Shown here piece by piece: positions 15,200-24,764 of a DNA stretch of 64,000 nt. Source of the DNA: Coxiellaceae bacterium UBA6002 (GTDB taxonomy: Bacteria; Pseudomonadota; Gammaproteobacteria; UBA6002); NCBI GenBank assembly GCA_002429595.1, contig DJAM01000060.1, forward strand, positions 1 to 64,000, in the 5' to 3' direction. Both the position numbers and the translations under genes were made by a program. The notes under the pieces were generated by a model, which worked only from the letters and a program-made list of their open reading frames with translations, ran no database searches and was not told where the DNA came from. Within the stretch, counting starts at the first letter, position 1. Each line of letters opens with the position of its first letter.

Positions 15200-15969
15200 T
15201 GAAATATATTAAAAATAATCCTGTATTCTCAATAGAATTTACCTGTCATTCTTTAATTTTTATATTAGCGACCTTCCTCGCACAAAACGTTTTTGCAAAG
15301 AATGAAACCACTAATCAAGAGCAACAAGTAAAGACAATTCAGTATCAGCCGAATCAAATTATCACATTGAAAGGAACACATTTTATAGCCACCAGCCTAC
15401 AATTTTCAAAAAATGAAAAAATTAAAGGAATTTATATCGGAGATCAAATAGCGTGGACCTATGCTATCAATCCTTCAACTCCTTATATCGTATTCTTAAA
15501 GCCGACAGTGGATATCTCAGATACCAACATGACTGTAATCACAAATCAACATCTTTATCATTTTCATTTATTAGCCAATAAAAATAGAGAATCCGATGAT
15601 TTACCTATTTACAGTTTGAAATTTGACTATACAACTGAAAAACAAGACTCGAAATCAAGACACCTTAAATTAAATCCTGTTCGCTCACGCCAGTGTGATT
15701 CTGTCGTTAATGATCACATCGTAAATTCAAGTTATTTGTTGAGTGGATCAAAATCTATCCTTCCAAGACATGTATATGATGATGGCAGGTTTACTTATTT
15801 TGAATTTTCAGACAAAGCTGACATTCCTGCTATTTTTAAGTGGGAAGATGATCATGAAAAATTAATCAATACCCAAATTCAAGGTAATACAGTGATAGCA
15901 AAGTGCACCGCTAATAAATTTATATTACAGAAAAATGAAGAAAAAGCATGGGCTGAAAACAAATATTAA
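15199..15969 (+). CDS. lvhB9: VirB9-like outer-membrane complex protein
   Basis: A 256-residue periplasmic protein with a signal peptide (cleavage near VFA-KNE, residue 32) and the VirB9/CagX pattern: an N-terminal 'YQPNQIITLKGTHF' strand region and a C-terminal domain with 'PRHVYDDGRFTYFEF' (family motif PxxVYDDGxxTYxxF). It builds the core complex with VirB10. Its ATG overlaps the virB8 stop by one base. Confidence 0.93.
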   Translation: MKYIKNNPVFSIEFTCHSLIFILATFLAQNVFAKNETTNQEQQVKTIQYQPNQIITLKGTHFIATSLQFSKNEKIKGIYIGDQIAWTYAINPSTPYIVFLKPTVDISDTNMTVITNQHLYHFHLLANKNRESDDLPIYSLKFDYTTEKQDSKSRHLKLNPVRSRQCDSVVNDHIVNSSYLLSGSKSILPRHVYDDGRFTYFEFSDKADIPAIFKWEDDHEKLINTQIQGNTVIAKCTANKFILQKNEEKAWAENKY

Positions 15970-15984
15970 TAAGGTAGAGATGCA

Positions 15985-17088
15985 ATGAATGATCAAAAAG
16001 AATCAGAATTAAATAAAGAAGATACTGGTATCGAAATTCCAGCATTGACATCAAAGCCTAAAAAAGTACTGTTTGGAATTTTAATGGGGCTTTTTATAGC
16101 TTATTTGTTAGTCAACATTTTTTGGGATAAACCTAAGAAAGAAGCGATCAAAAATCAAAATGACGTTACAACTGACGTTAATTTTTATCCTGTCCCTAAA
16201 ATTCAAGATAGCCATGATGAAAAAGTAAGGAGTATAAGTCTTGAGAAACCCATACTAGCTAATAATGCAATTGAAGAAAATCCAGAAACAAAATTAATGA
16301 TGCTAAGGCAACACGCTCCAATTCAGATGTTCATGGCAGAACCAGAGAAAATTCAAATGCAACAAGTCGAGGGTAGAAACGTAGACAACCAAACACTGAC
16401 AGATATCCCAAAAATTAATACCCCTTCGAACAGTGAAACAAGCTCCTACAGCGCAAATACTAGCATCGACAGCGGTAGCAATAACAACCCATCACTTGAT
16501 TCATCTAACGACAAGAACGGTCAAGTCATTCAATTAAAGCACCAAGATTGGCTTCTTCTAGAGGGAACTATTATTCCAGGGATCTTACAGACCGCGCTTC
16601 ATTCTGATTTGTCAGGCAACCTCAAAGCACAGGTGACTGAAGATGTCTATGCAAGTAGAGGTCATCGTATTTTGATTCCAAAAGGATCTATGCTTTTGGG
16701 TCATTATTCAGGCAATACGAGTCAACAGCAAAGCAGAATATTTGTTGTATGGACTCGAATTATTCGCTCCGATGGTGTCAGCATTAAATTACAAGCAGAA
16801 GGTACCGATGAATTAGGTCAAGCAGGCCTTTCGGGTAATGTGAATCATCATTATATAGCACGTTTTGGACAGGCATCACTGTTGAGTTTATTGGGCGCTG
16901 GCATTGCCAGTAGTCAAATTTCTCCAAGTGAAAGTTACAGTCTGGCATTGGCAAGTAGCTTTACTGCAACGAGTAAGGAGTCTTTGCAAGATTCAACGCA
17001 TGTAAAACCTACCATTACCATCAAAGCAGGAACACCAGTTGCAGTCTATGTTAACCAAGACATTTCGTTTTATGGTAAGCTCAATTAG
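15985..17088 (+). CDS. lvhB10: VirB10-like core protein
   Basis: A 367-residue bitopic protein: a cytoplasmic tail, a membrane helix (about 27-47), a long Asn/Ser-rich periplasmic linker (50-185) and a TrbI/VirB10 beta-barrel domain (about 190-365) with 'LLEGTIIPGILQTAL' and 'PKGSMLLGHY'. It links the inner-membrane ATPases to the outer-membrane pore. Confidence 0.95.
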   Translation: MNDQKESELNKEDTGIEIPALTSKPKKVLFGILMGLFIAYLLVNIFWDKPKKEAIKNQNDVTTDVNFYPVPKIQDSHDEKVRSISLEKPILANNAIEENPETKLMMLRQHAPIQMFMAEPEKIQMQQVEGRNVDNQTLTDIPKINTPSNSETSSYSANTSIDSGSNNNPSLDSSNDKNGQVIQLKHQDWLLLEGTIIPGILQTALHSDLSGNLKAQVTEDVYASRGHRILIPKGSMLLGHYSGNTSQQQSRIFVVWTRIIRSDGVSIKLQAEGTDELGQAGLSGNVNHHYIARFGQASLLSLLGAGIASSQISPSESYSLALASSFTATSKESLQDSTHVKPTITIKAGTPVAVYVNQDISFYGKLN

Positions 17089-17094
17089 GACTTC

Positions 17095-18084
17095 ATGATG
17101 ACAAATAATACGCAAGCTTTATTTGAGTATCTAAAGCCTCTCCAGCCTTTTCTTTCTGACCCATCGATCAGCGAAATTTCAATTAATGAACCTGGGCGCC
17201 TATTTGCTGAAAAAAAGGGCGAGATGATTGAATATCAATTAGATGATCTTTCATATTATCACTTACGGGGTTTAGCTGATTTAATAGCACGTTTTTATGG
17301 TCATATCTTAAATGAGCAATCACCGCTTTTATCTGCAACATTACCCAGTGGCCATCGTATTCAAGTGGTTATACCGCCAGCTTGCGAACAACATAAAATC
17401 GTGATGTCTCTTAGAAAGACTGTAACGAGTCAACTTACCCTAGATGATTTTGTCAATTGTGGTGCATTTGATACCACAAAGACCTGCTATTTAAAACAAT
17501 ATCCAAAAAATAGTATGCTAGAAGAAGATGCTTATTTAGTCGAACTGTTTCAAAAGTTAAACTATGTCTCATTCCTCAAGCAAGCTATTCTATTAAAAAA
17601 AAATATTATCATCTCGGGTGGTACCAGTTCAGGTAAAACGACATTGCTGAGTGCTTGTTTACAAGAAGTTCCTTCAAATGAGCGCATAATTACGTTAGAA
17701 GATGTACGTGAAATTAAAATCCCTCATCAAAATGCTGCTCATCTGCTTTCATCTCATGTGTCGTTACAGAAGCTAATTGAAGTGTCTCTTCGGTTACGAC
17801 CAGATCGCATCATCATTGGTGAGATTCGAGGTCAAGAAGTGATTGATTTTTGTCATGCAAATCAAAGCGGTCATAGTGGTAGTTTAGCTAGCATTCATGC
17901 TGATCATCCAGCACAAGTGTTTGATCGAGTCGTGCAGCTCATGAGGCGATATTCCAGTAATACGCTAACGAGAGAGGATATTTTAATAGATTGGATTAAC
18001 TTGATCGATATCATTGTGCAAATGAAGCGTGAAAAGGGTAAACGAATGATATCGCAAATTTACTTTTCTTATGCATCTCCTTGA
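17095..18084 (+). CDS. lvhB11: VirB11-like hexameric ATPase
   Basis: A 329-residue GspE/VirB11 ATPase. The N-terminal domain has 'DPSISEISINEPG'. Walker A is at about 174-182 (GGTSSGKTT), followed by the Asp box 'ITLEDVREI', Walker B 'RIIIGEIRG' and the His box 'GHSGSLASIHA'. It switches the machine between pilus assembly and secretion. All motifs are intact. It starts seven bases after virB10. Confidence 0.96.
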   Translation: MMTNNTQALFEYLKPLQPFLSDPSISEISINEPGRLFAEKKGEMIEYQLDDLSYYHLRGLADLIARFYGHILNEQSPLLSATLPSGHRIQVVIPPACEQHKIVMSLRKTVTSQLTLDDFVNCGAFDTTKTCYLKQYPKNSMLEEDAYLVELFQKLNYVSFLKQAILLKKNIIISGGTSSGKTTLLSACLQEVPSNERIITLEDVREIKIPHQNAAHLLSSHVSLQKLIEVSLRLRPDRIIIGEIRGQEVIDFCHANQSGHSGSLASIHADHPAQVFDRVVQLMRRYSSNTLTREDILIDWINLIDIIVQMKREKGKRMISQIYFSYASP

Positions 18085-18112
18085 ACAAATTAGTTAATGC
18101 TGAAACAAAACA

Positions 18113-19720
18113 ATGAAATCATTTTTAAAAACGAATTCTTTGAAAATATGTTTATATTTTGTATTAGGTAATGCACTACTTTATGTTCTGTTATTAGTCA
18201 GTGATACTATTTTGTCAGCCTTGATGCACTTACCGTCCTCTCATAATAGCCCTTGGCATTTATATCAAACCTGGCAGTACTATCATAATGACTCACAAAT
18301 AGTTCCAAAACTTATTTTTTCAATGATAGCTCCCTTTGGGCTCATGGGTATTGGAGTAACTGTATATTTTCAAAATCGAATTCCAACTATTTATGGTAAT
18401 GCTCACTTCGCAACACACGGGGAGGCACGAAGGGCAGGACTTTTTGCTAGCCAAGGCATCTTGCTTGGAAAAAAATGGGGTCGCTATCTATGTATAGGTG
18501 GGCATGAACATGTGATGGTGTTCGCACCTTCAGGTAGTGGTAAAACACGGGGCATTTCGATACCTAACCTTTTGACGTGGCAAGACTCCATTATTTGTAA
18601 TGATATTAAGTTAGAGCTTTATAACAACACATCCCAATTTCGAGAAAAACATGGGCAGAAATGTTATTTGTGGAATCCAGGTAGCCAGGAAGGCAAGACC
18701 CATCGTTATAATCCTTTAGATTTAATCGAAAAAGATTCCAACACCCGTATTGATGATGCTCAAAAGATTGCCAGCATTTTTATTCCTGATAATCCACGCA
18801 CTGATCCAATCTGGTATACATTACCGCGTACCTTGTTTGTCGCACTGATTTTATATGTCTTAGATACCCCTGAAATTCCAAAAACGATTGGTGCAATTAT
18901 CAGGCTAGTCAAAAGTTCCCCTAATTTTATCGATTTATTGCTGGATATTTTAAGTGACCGCACTGATTTAGACCCAGTGTGTCGCAACAATTTTCATTTG
19001 TTCTTACAACTGCCTGAGAAAACACAAGGCAGTCTATTAGCCGCATTTCTTTCTCATTTTGAATTATTCGATAATAGTTTAATTGATGAGGCAACCTCAA
19101 TCAGCGATTTCGATATAAGAGACTTGCGTAAAGAGCGCATGACCATTTATGTGGGTATTACCAATGATAATTTGATACGGTTAGCTCCTCTCATTTCGGT
19201 ATTCTATCAACAAGTCATCGATGTCTTGATGCGACAAGAACCTGGTATTGATGAGCCTTATTCTGTTTTATTTTTAATGGATGAATTTGCAGCCTTGAGA
19301 AAAATGGATAGCTTTGAAAAAAATCTGGGGTTATTTCGATCCTATCATCTTCGCATGTTGACGATAGTTCAAGACCTTTCACAATTAAGAAGAGAATATG
19401 GGGAAGAAGGCGCTAAAATATTTGTAAACTCAAAAGTTAAGGTAGCGCTCACTCAAAATGATTTAGAAACAGCCAAGTGGATTAGTAATATGATTGGTGA
19501 AAAAACTATTAGAATGAAGAATAGTAGTCGTCAAAGTCAGCATTTTTTTAATACAACAGAATCTTCAACTCTCATTGGACAACCATTATTGACTACTCAA
19601 GATGTTTTACAACTTTCGCATAAGAAGTCGATTTTAATGGTCGAAGGACATGCTCCTCTTCTAGCAGAAAAATTATGCTGGGATAAAGAAAAATCAATAT
19701 GTAAGAGAGTCATTACTTGA
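18113..19720 (+). CDS. lvhD4: VirD4-like coupling protein
   Basis: A 535-residue type IV coupling protein that recruits relaxase-DNA and protein substrates. Two N-terminal membrane helices (about 13-38 and 65-88) precede the TraG/VirD4 ATPase. Walker A is at about 138-145 (APSGSGKT) and Walker B at about 386-393 (FLMDEFAAL). The all-alpha region lies between them. Last gene of the operon; its presence means the system can process DNA, with the relaxase encoded 29 kb away at 49072. Confidence 0.95.
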   Translation: MKSFLKTNSLKICLYFVLGNALLYVLLLVSDTILSALMHLPSSHNSPWHLYQTWQYYHNDSQIVPKLIFSMIAPFGLMGIGVTVYFQNRIPTIYGNAHFATHGEARRAGLFASQGILLGKKWGRYLCIGGHEHVMVFAPSGSGKTRGISIPNLLTWQDSIICNDIKLELYNNTSQFREKHGQKCYLWNPGSQEGKTHRYNPLDLIEKDSNTRIDDAQKIASIFIPDNPRTDPIWYTLPRTLFVALILYVLDTPEIPKTIGAIIRLVKSSPNFIDLLLDILSDRTDLDPVCRNNFHLFLQLPEKTQGSLLAAFLSHFELFDNSLIDEATSISDFDIRDLRKERMTIYVGITNDNLIRLAPLISVFYQQVIDVLMRQEPGIDEPYSVLFLMDEFAALRKMDSFEKNLGLFRSYHLRMLTIVQDLSQLRREYGEEGAKIFVNSKVKVALTQNDLETAKWISNMIGEKTIRMKNSSRQSQHFFNTTESSTLIGQPLLTTQDVLQLSHKKSILMVEGHAPLLAEKLCWDKEKSICKRVIT

Positions 19721-19777
19721 TTGGTTTAATTTAATCGGACACGAGAAAATTGATGTTGTCCTAACTGCTAAAGCATT

Positions 19778-19807
19778 TCTAAAAGGGGTACCCCTAATTT
19801 CTTTAGA
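19778..19807. terminator. Compound hairpin between convergent genes
   Basis: TCTAAA (19778-19783) pairs with TTTAGA (19802-19807), enclosing a 12-bp palindrome AGGGGTACCCCT (19784-19795). It sits between the end of virD4 and the end of the leftward DUF2231 gene, fitting a shared terminator, although the T-tract is short. Confidence 0.45.
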
Positions 19808-19826
19808 GCAGATTTTATAAATGGTG

Positions 19827-20333
19827 TCATATTTGATGCTTATGAGCTGGTTGAGCAATTTCTTCTTGATGGGGAAGAGACATGACGCCCAATCCATAGC
19901 GGTAAACAAGTTCTCCACCATGCCATGCGGTTGATATTAATAGGCCTTGAACGATTAGCAAAGCAATGATGAATACTAATGTATTGGCCTTATTTTTAAG
20001 ATGACGCCAAACAGACCAACAAGCCATAAGAATAATACCTACTGCACTAAGTATTGCCCAATTGCGGTGTTCAATCATGGCTATGTGAGAGACAGCGTCA
20101 TGTTTTACCGTGTTATATGCATAAAAACCTGCAATTACCGTTGCAATAGTTATAACTGCTGTCAGCCACAAACACCACCGAGCTACTATCTCAAATTCTG
20201 ATACCCGTATTTTCGATATTCGTTTGCTAAGTGGAAACAAATAGGATAATAAATAAAATAGAACGCTTGCTGTAAACAGTGCGATGGTAAAATGCACAAA
20301 GATAGGATGCCAATTTGGAAGGATCTCGATCAT
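19827..20333 (-). CDS. DUF2231 membrane protein
   Basis: A 168-residue protein with four hydrophobic helices. It starts MIEILPNWHPIFVHFTIALF, the typical DUF2231 opening with the HP-x-x-VHF motif. His residues in helices and a C-terminal His cluster suggest haem or metal contact, as proposed for this family; the function is unknown. The ATG at 20333 is preferred to 20369 because AGGA lies upstream of it. It begins the stress/metal cargo and is transcribed towards virD4. Confidence 0.8.
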   Translation of the reverse strand: MIEILPNWHPIFVHFTIALFTASVLFYLLSYLFPLSKRISKIRVSEFEIVARWCLWLTAVITIATVIAGFYAYNTVKHDAVSHIAMIEHRNWAILSAVGIILMACWSVWRHLKNKANTLVFIIALLIVQGLLISTAWHGGELVYRYGLGVMSLPHQEEIAQPAHKHQI

Positions 20334-20418
20334 TTTTTTTAAATCCTTTTTGTAAAAACTTAAGACCAAAAAATAAATAAAGTTGCATCCTCAGAGAAAT
20401 TGCATGTATCGTATAGCT

Positions 20419-20856
20419 TTATGCTGCTTTCTTAAATCGCTTTTGTTTTGAAACAGCTTCAATAATCTGTGAATCTATTTCATGATCTTCGCATCGAGTT
20501 GCAATGTCCCCTAACGAAACCACACCTGACACACGCTTATTTTTATCAAGTACAATCAAGCGTCGAATTTGTTTTTGGCACATTTTTTCTGCTGCACTAT
20601 TGATCTTGTCCTCTTCAAAAACATGATAACATTGAGAAGTCAAAATCTCTCTTACGGGTGTTGTTGCGGGATTTTTGCCGTTGGGAATTGCTCGTAGTGC
20701 TATATCACGATCAGTTACTACGCCTACAATTTTTCCGTTTTCAGTGATTGGAATAAAACCGCAATCTAACCTTTTCATTTCTTCGACTACTTTTGTAATA
20801 GGGGTATTAGGTGTTAGCGATTTTGGATTCTTGGTCATAATTTCTTTTACTAACAT
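20419..20856 (-). CDS. CBS-domain pair protein
   Basis: A 145-residue protein consisting of two CBS motifs (about 8-60 and 72-130): 'VGVVTDRDIALRAI' and 'SGVVSLGDIAT' are the diagnostic ends of each. Stand-alone CBS pairs bind adenine nucleotides and act as energy sensors. AAGGTG stands seven bases before the ATG. It is common in stress islands next to universal stress proteins, as here. Confidence 0.9.
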   Translation of the reverse strand: MLVKEIMTKNPKSLTPNTPITKVVEEMKRLDCGFIPITENGKIVGVVTDRDIALRAIPNGKNPATTPVREILTSQCYHVFEEDKINSAAEKMCQKQIRRLIVLDKNKRVSGVVSLGDIATRCEDHEIDSQIIEAVSKQKRFKKAA

Positions 20857-21044
20857 AGTTGTTCACCTTAAATTGGAAAGATAGTTTTAGTATAGTAACT
20901 AAAATGTATTTTCTATCGGTCTTTCTCCTTGTTGAACGTGAAAAAACGAGCGTTTAGCAGTCGAGTACAGCCTATAAAAACAATAAAACAAATAGAAGCT
21001 CGGACTATACTTTTATCTGTAAGATGAAACAGAGGAGTAAGCAT

Positions 21045-21296
21045 ATGATTTTCCTTTTGGATATCGCTGTTGCTTCGTTACTGATTGCGTTTGGCTTTGG
21101 TATTGCTTTAGTCGTTTGGGCCAATAGAAATCAGGGTGTGGGTATAGGGCTGACTAAAGTAGGTGGTTATATCATTATGCTTTCTGCCATATTAGGACTT
21201 TTATGCAGTCTTTATTATGGATTTAAATATTGGGGTGAGGATCTTTATAAGGTCCCTGGTATGCCTGTACCCCAGGTCCTGATGCATAATAAATAA
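21045..21296 (+). CDS. Small two-helix membrane protein (family A, copy 1)
   Basis: An 83-residue protein with two membrane helices (about 3-25 and 40-62) and an ending with KYW. It is paralogous to the proteins at 22776 and 34122: the shared pattern is G-(I/V)-x-L-(V/L)-x-W near the first helix, then a Gly-rich turn and a second helix ending in YY. The ATG at 21045 has GAGGAG (21032-21037) seven bases upstream, better than ATG 21024. The function is unknown. Confidence 0.65.
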   Translation: MIFLLDIAVASLLIAFGFGIALVVWANRNQGVGIGLTKVGGYIIMLSAILGLLCSLYYGFKYWGEDLYKVPGMPVPQVLMHNK

Positions 21297-21357
21297 CTAA
21301 CCTATGGAAAAAGCTTTGTGATGATATTACCGGTATTAAAAAAGAGATAAGAGATTT

Positions 21358-21792
21358 ATGACTTATAAAAATATCTTGTTTGCTGTAGATTTGCATCCTG
21401 CTTGCCAGGATATTACAACAAAAACTGCAGTTCAAGTTGCGAAAAAAACCAATGCCAAACTGTATGTCATTCACGCAATTGAACCACTCCATGCCTATAG
21501 TGTGGCAGAAGCTTATCCTATGATTGAAGAAATTGAAGAGAAAATAGAAAACGAAGTGAGAGGAACCTTACGTAAATTAGGCGAGAAATATGGTATTTCA
21601 CCTTCTGAGCAATTGATTGAAACAGGCCCGCCGGTAGCGGTTATTTTAGAGAAAGCAAAAAAACTCAATGTGGATCTTATCATCGTAGGTAGCCATGGTC
21701 GTCATGGCATTCGTTTATTACTAGGTTCAACGGCAAATGCTGTTATCCATTTGGCGCAATGTGATGTTTTAGCTGTACGCGTGAAAGAGTAA
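21358..21792 (+). CDS. Universal stress protein
   Basis: A 144-residue UspA-fold protein with the ATP-binding signature near the C-terminus (VGSHGRHGIRLLLGSTANAV; G-2x-G-9x-G-S). It probably binds ATP and accumulates on starvation or metal stress. A second Usp lies at 31134. It is co-directional with flanking membrane protein genes. Confidence 0.93.
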   Translation: MTYKNILFAVDLHPACQDITTKTAVQVAKKTNAKLYVIHAIEPLHAYSVAEAYPMIEEIEEKIENEVRGTLRKLGEKYGISPSEQLIETGPPVAVILEKAKKLNVDLIIVGSHGRHGIRLLLGSTANAVIHLAQCDVLAVRVKE

Positions 21793-21834
21793 GAGCAAAA
21801 AACCCATTTGATAATATGCTATATTACTAGCATT

Positions 21835-22113
21835 ATGGAAAGCAAACAGGACCAACATTCTCATTCGAATAACCAAGGAAAGTCCTGGTCATCTTCTTTG
21901 CGTAATCTTATCCTCCTTGCCATTTTTATTATTATCGGCTACTACCTCATTACTGAGCACAGGGCGCATGTTGCAGGCTTTTTTGCTGTATTTCCCTGGT
22001 GGATACTCTTGTTCTTGTTATGTCCACTGATGCATTTTTTTCATGGCGGACATGGGCAACATGGAAAACATGACGAAAAAAAAGATGAAAAATCTCCTGA
22101 GGAAGAGGATTAA
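21835..22113 (+). CDS. DUF2933 small membrane protein
   Basis: A 92-residue protein with a His/Ser/Gln-rich N-terminus, two short membrane helices (about 25-45 and 50-65) and a 'CPLMHFFHGGHG' motif followed by a charged His/Lys/Asp/Glu tail. This matches the DUF2933 family often found beside copper or other metal genes. The His/Met/Cys cluster suggests metal binding. An upstream ATG at 21808 would add nine residues. Confidence 0.75.
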   Translation: MESKQDQHSHSNNQGKSWSSSLRNLILLAIFIIIGYYLITEHRAHVAGFFAVFPWWILLFLLCPLMHFFHGGHGQHGKHDEKKDEKSPEEED

Positions 22114-22116
22114 GCT

Positions 22117-22779
22117 ATGGAACATTCTAATGCCTATGGTCTTTGGCTTTTGGTGATTATCAATTCTGCCATATTTATTCTGTTTGCTTATAGCTTTACC
22201 AAATTCAAGACCAAACGAGATTGGCGCAGCTTCGGTGCATTTTCGGCTTTTGTGGTTGCCTATTTTACAGAGATGTATGGTTTTCCTCTGACTATCTTCT
22301 TATTTTCAGGCTGGCTTTCAAAACATTATCCCGGTATTAATCTCTATGGCCATGATACGGGCCATTTACTGCATACGCTTTTTGGCATGAAAGGCAATCC
22401 GCATTTCGATGTATTTCATATTCTCAGTAACATACTAATATTTGGCGGTCTTTACATTGTTTATTCTGCTTGGAGCACGCTTTATCAAGCGCAAAAGAAC
22501 AATCAATTAGCAACAACGGGACTTTATGCCAAGGTGCGCCATCCGCAATACGATGGTTTTATATTGGTCATGGTCGGCTTTTTATTGCAATGGCCAACCC
22601 TCATCACGTTGATTATGTTTCCAATATTAGTTTATGTCTATGTTCGTCTTGCTCATCAAGAAGAAAAAGAGACCTTGGCAGAGTTTGGTGATGCGTATAA
22701 ACGTTATGCTGAAGTGACCCCAGCATTTTTGCCTCATTTTTTTCATAAACAACGAAATAGGAAAGGAGATGTATCATGA
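22117..22779 (+). CDS. ICMT/PEMT-like integral membrane methyltransferase
   Basis: A 220-residue protein with about five membrane helices and the C-terminal signature of SAM-dependent membrane methyltransferases: LYAKVRHPQYDGF (RHPxY) and 'EEKETLAEFGDAYKRYAEVTPAFLP'. In bacteria the substrates are unknown small molecules or lipids. It lies three bases after the DUF2933 gene and overlaps the next by four bases (ATGA), so the three are one transcript. The element also carries its own SAM synthetase at 29459. Confidence 0.85.
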   Translation: MEHSNAYGLWLLVIINSAIFILFAYSFTKFKTKRDWRSFGAFSAFVVAYFTEMYGFPLTIFLFSGWLSKHYPGINLYGHDTGHLLHTLFGMKGNPHFDVFHILSNILIFGGLYIVYSAWSTLYQAQKNNQLATTGLYAKVRHPQYDGFILVMVGFLLQWPTLITLIMFPILVYVYVRLAHQEEKETLAEFGDAYKRYAEVTPAFLPHFFHKQRNRKGDVS

Positions 22780-23030
22780 TGTTTATTTTCCATGTAGCTA
22801 TAACAGTAGGATTAATTGCATTTTCGTCCGGTATTAGCTTGCTGATCTGGGGGCTGCGTAATGAAGGGGCCGCTATTCAATTAGCAAAAGTGGTAGGGTC
22901 GCTGGTTGCGATTTTAGCAGTGATCAGTATGCTATGTAGTACTTATTATGTGATCAAATATTGGCATGAAGGTTACTTTCAAACACCCACGGCGACTATC
23001 AAGCAACTTCCAAACGAAAGTCGCGGATGA
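22776..23030 (+). CDS. Small two-helix membrane protein (family A, copy 2)
   Basis: An 84-residue paralogue of the protein at 21045: two helices, SLLIWGLRNEG in the first part and 'STYYVIKYWHEGYF' after the second. AAAGGAG lies seven bases before the ATG, which overlaps the methyltransferase stop codon. Unknown function; probably a partner of the membrane proteins encoded with it. Confidence 0.7.
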   Translation: MMFIFHVAITVGLIAFSSGISLLIWGLRNEGAAIQLAKVVGSLVAILAVISMLCSTYYVIKYWHEGYFQTPTATIKQLPNESRG

Positions 23031-23065
23031 TGAAGAAATATCCTAAGTAAAAATAAGCTACCAAC

Positions 23066-24763
23066 GTGCGGGGACTAAAAAGCAAAATCAGCAACCTAAA
23101 TCGCCTGCGCAAAATTCTTGCCGTTATTGTTGAAGCAGGCGGTGGGATTTTAGTTAAAAAAATACGTCTTAAGTATTTAGTCCCCTGGTCATGTCGGATT
23201 CATTGTTTTTTTCATCCTCGCGATCCAAAAAACTGTCTCATTCAAATGAGAAAAAAAGAAAAGGTGATTTCTTCAGAAGTTCTTCGTCAAGTATTGGAGA
23301 AGTTGGGGCCAACCTTTGTCAAATTGGGTCAAGTTTTAAGCCTTCGCGCTGATCTGGTGGGAGAAGAGATTTCAGAAGAACTTTCAAAACTACAAAGTGA
23401 TGTGACGCCTTTTTCGTGGACAGAAGCGCATGACATTCTTACTGTAGAGCTACGGCAAGAGCCAGAACGTATCTTTAAAACGATTGAGAAAAAACCCGTG
23501 GCAGCGGCTTCCTTGGCTCAGGTGCATCGCGCCTATCTGAAAGATGGCAGGGAAGTTGCTGTGAAAGTTCAACGCCCTAATATCCGACATATCATTGAAC
23601 AAGATATACAGATACTTTTTTATCTTGCTCATCTTGCCGAGCGTTTCTTACCCGAGATTAAAGCTTACCAACCTATTCGAGTCATCAAAGAATTTGCTGA
23701 TTGGACACTTCGAGAGCTAGATTTTAAAGCAGAAGGCTATAATGCCGAACGTTTTCGTTTTGCTTTTAAAGACAATCCTCATGTTCATATTCCGTTGATT
23801 TTTTGGGACTATACAACATCTCGAGTGCTCACCATGGAATTTATGCACGGCGTGAAGGCAAATGACATTGTGGGGATTGAAAAGTTAGGAGTAGATCGGA
23901 AAAAACTCGCCTTGGTGGGTGTTGATGCCATCTTCGAGCAGATTTTGATTCATGGTTTTTTTCATGCGGATCCACATCCGGGCAATTTCTTTGCCTTAAA
24001 GGATAATGTGCTTTGTCTTCATGATTTTGGGATGGTTGGCTATCTGACTGAAGAACAGCGCAAAGAATTGGTGAGTTGTTTTGTGGCGTTTGTGGATAAA
24101 GATATCGATCATTTTTTTAAGCACTTCATGCACCTTGCTATTTTATCTAACCAGAGCGATATCGCCAATTTTCAAAAAGATGTGTCCAACATACTCTCTG
24201 AGTTTTTCTTTTCTCCTAATCAACCCAGTATCGCTGGATCATTTTTTCGAATTATCAATCGAGGCGCCACACACGGTATCAGTTTTCCCGCTGATCTTGC
24301 CTTATTTGGCAAAGTAGTGATCACGACAGAGGCGATGGGTTTGAAGCTCTACCCAGGATTTAACTTGAACGAAGAATTACAGCCCTTCGTTATCAAAGCA
24401 TTCAAATTTTATTTAAATCCGGAGCGCATAGCTGAAAGTATTAAGACCGACATTTTTGACTATACAGCCTTTCTCAAGACGTTGCCAGAACGCACTCAAA
24501 AACTACTATCACAAATTGAAGGTGGTGAGCTGAGTGTGCAAGTGGATTCCTCTGAGCTTCGAGAGATGATGAAAGAATTTAATCGCCAAAACGATGTTCG
24601 AATCTTAGGAGTAGTGTTGATTGCTGTCCTCATTGTTACGGGGGTTCTTTTCCACCTTGAGGGTGTGAGGACAATCCTCGGAATCACACTTGGCAAGTTG
24701 GGAGTCATTGTCTCTGTTATTCTTTTTATTTGGCTCCTTATAAAATTAAAATGGCATAAATAG
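23066..24763 (+). CDS. ABC1/UbiB-family atypical kinase
   Basis: A 565-residue UbiB-like protein. The KxGQ segment (LGPTFVKLGQVLSLR), the Ala-rich loop (AAASLAQVHRA) and its Lys (VAVKVQRP), then HADPHPGNFF and the LHDFG metal-binding motif are all present. Two C-terminal membrane helices (about 505-525, 535-560) match UbiB architecture. Family members act as ATPases supporting ubiquinone or other lipid pathways. This is probably an accessory copy. The GTG start has a poor ribosome binding site, and coupling to the upstream gene (35 bp) is likely. Confidence 0.9.
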   Translation: MRGLKSKISNLNRLRKILAVIVEAGGGILVKKIRLKYLVPWSCRIHCFFHPRDPKNCLIQMRKKEKVISSEVLRQVLEKLGPTFVKLGQVLSLRADLVGEEISEELSKLQSDVTPFSWTEAHDILTVELRQEPERIFKTIEKKPVAAASLAQVHRAYLKDGREVAVKVQRPNIRHIIEQDIQILFYLAHLAERFLPEIKAYQPIRVIKEFADWTLRELDFKAEGYNAERFRFAFKDNPHVHIPLIFWDYTTSRVLTMEFMHGVKANDIVGIEKLGVDRKKLALVGVDAIFEQILIHGFFHADPHPGNFFALKDNVLCLHDFGMVGYLTEEQRKELVSCFVAFVDKDIDHFFKHFMHLAILSNQSDIANFQKDVSNILSEFFFSPNQPSIAGSFFRIINRGATHGISFPADLALFGKVVITTEAMGLKLYPGFNLNEELQPFVIKAFKFYLNPERIAESIKTDIFDYTAFLKTLPERTQKLLSQIEGGELSVQVDSSELREMMKEFNRQNDVRILGVVLIAVLIVTGVLFHLEGVRTILGITLGKLGVIVSVILFIWLLIKLKWHK

Positions 24764-24764
24764 T

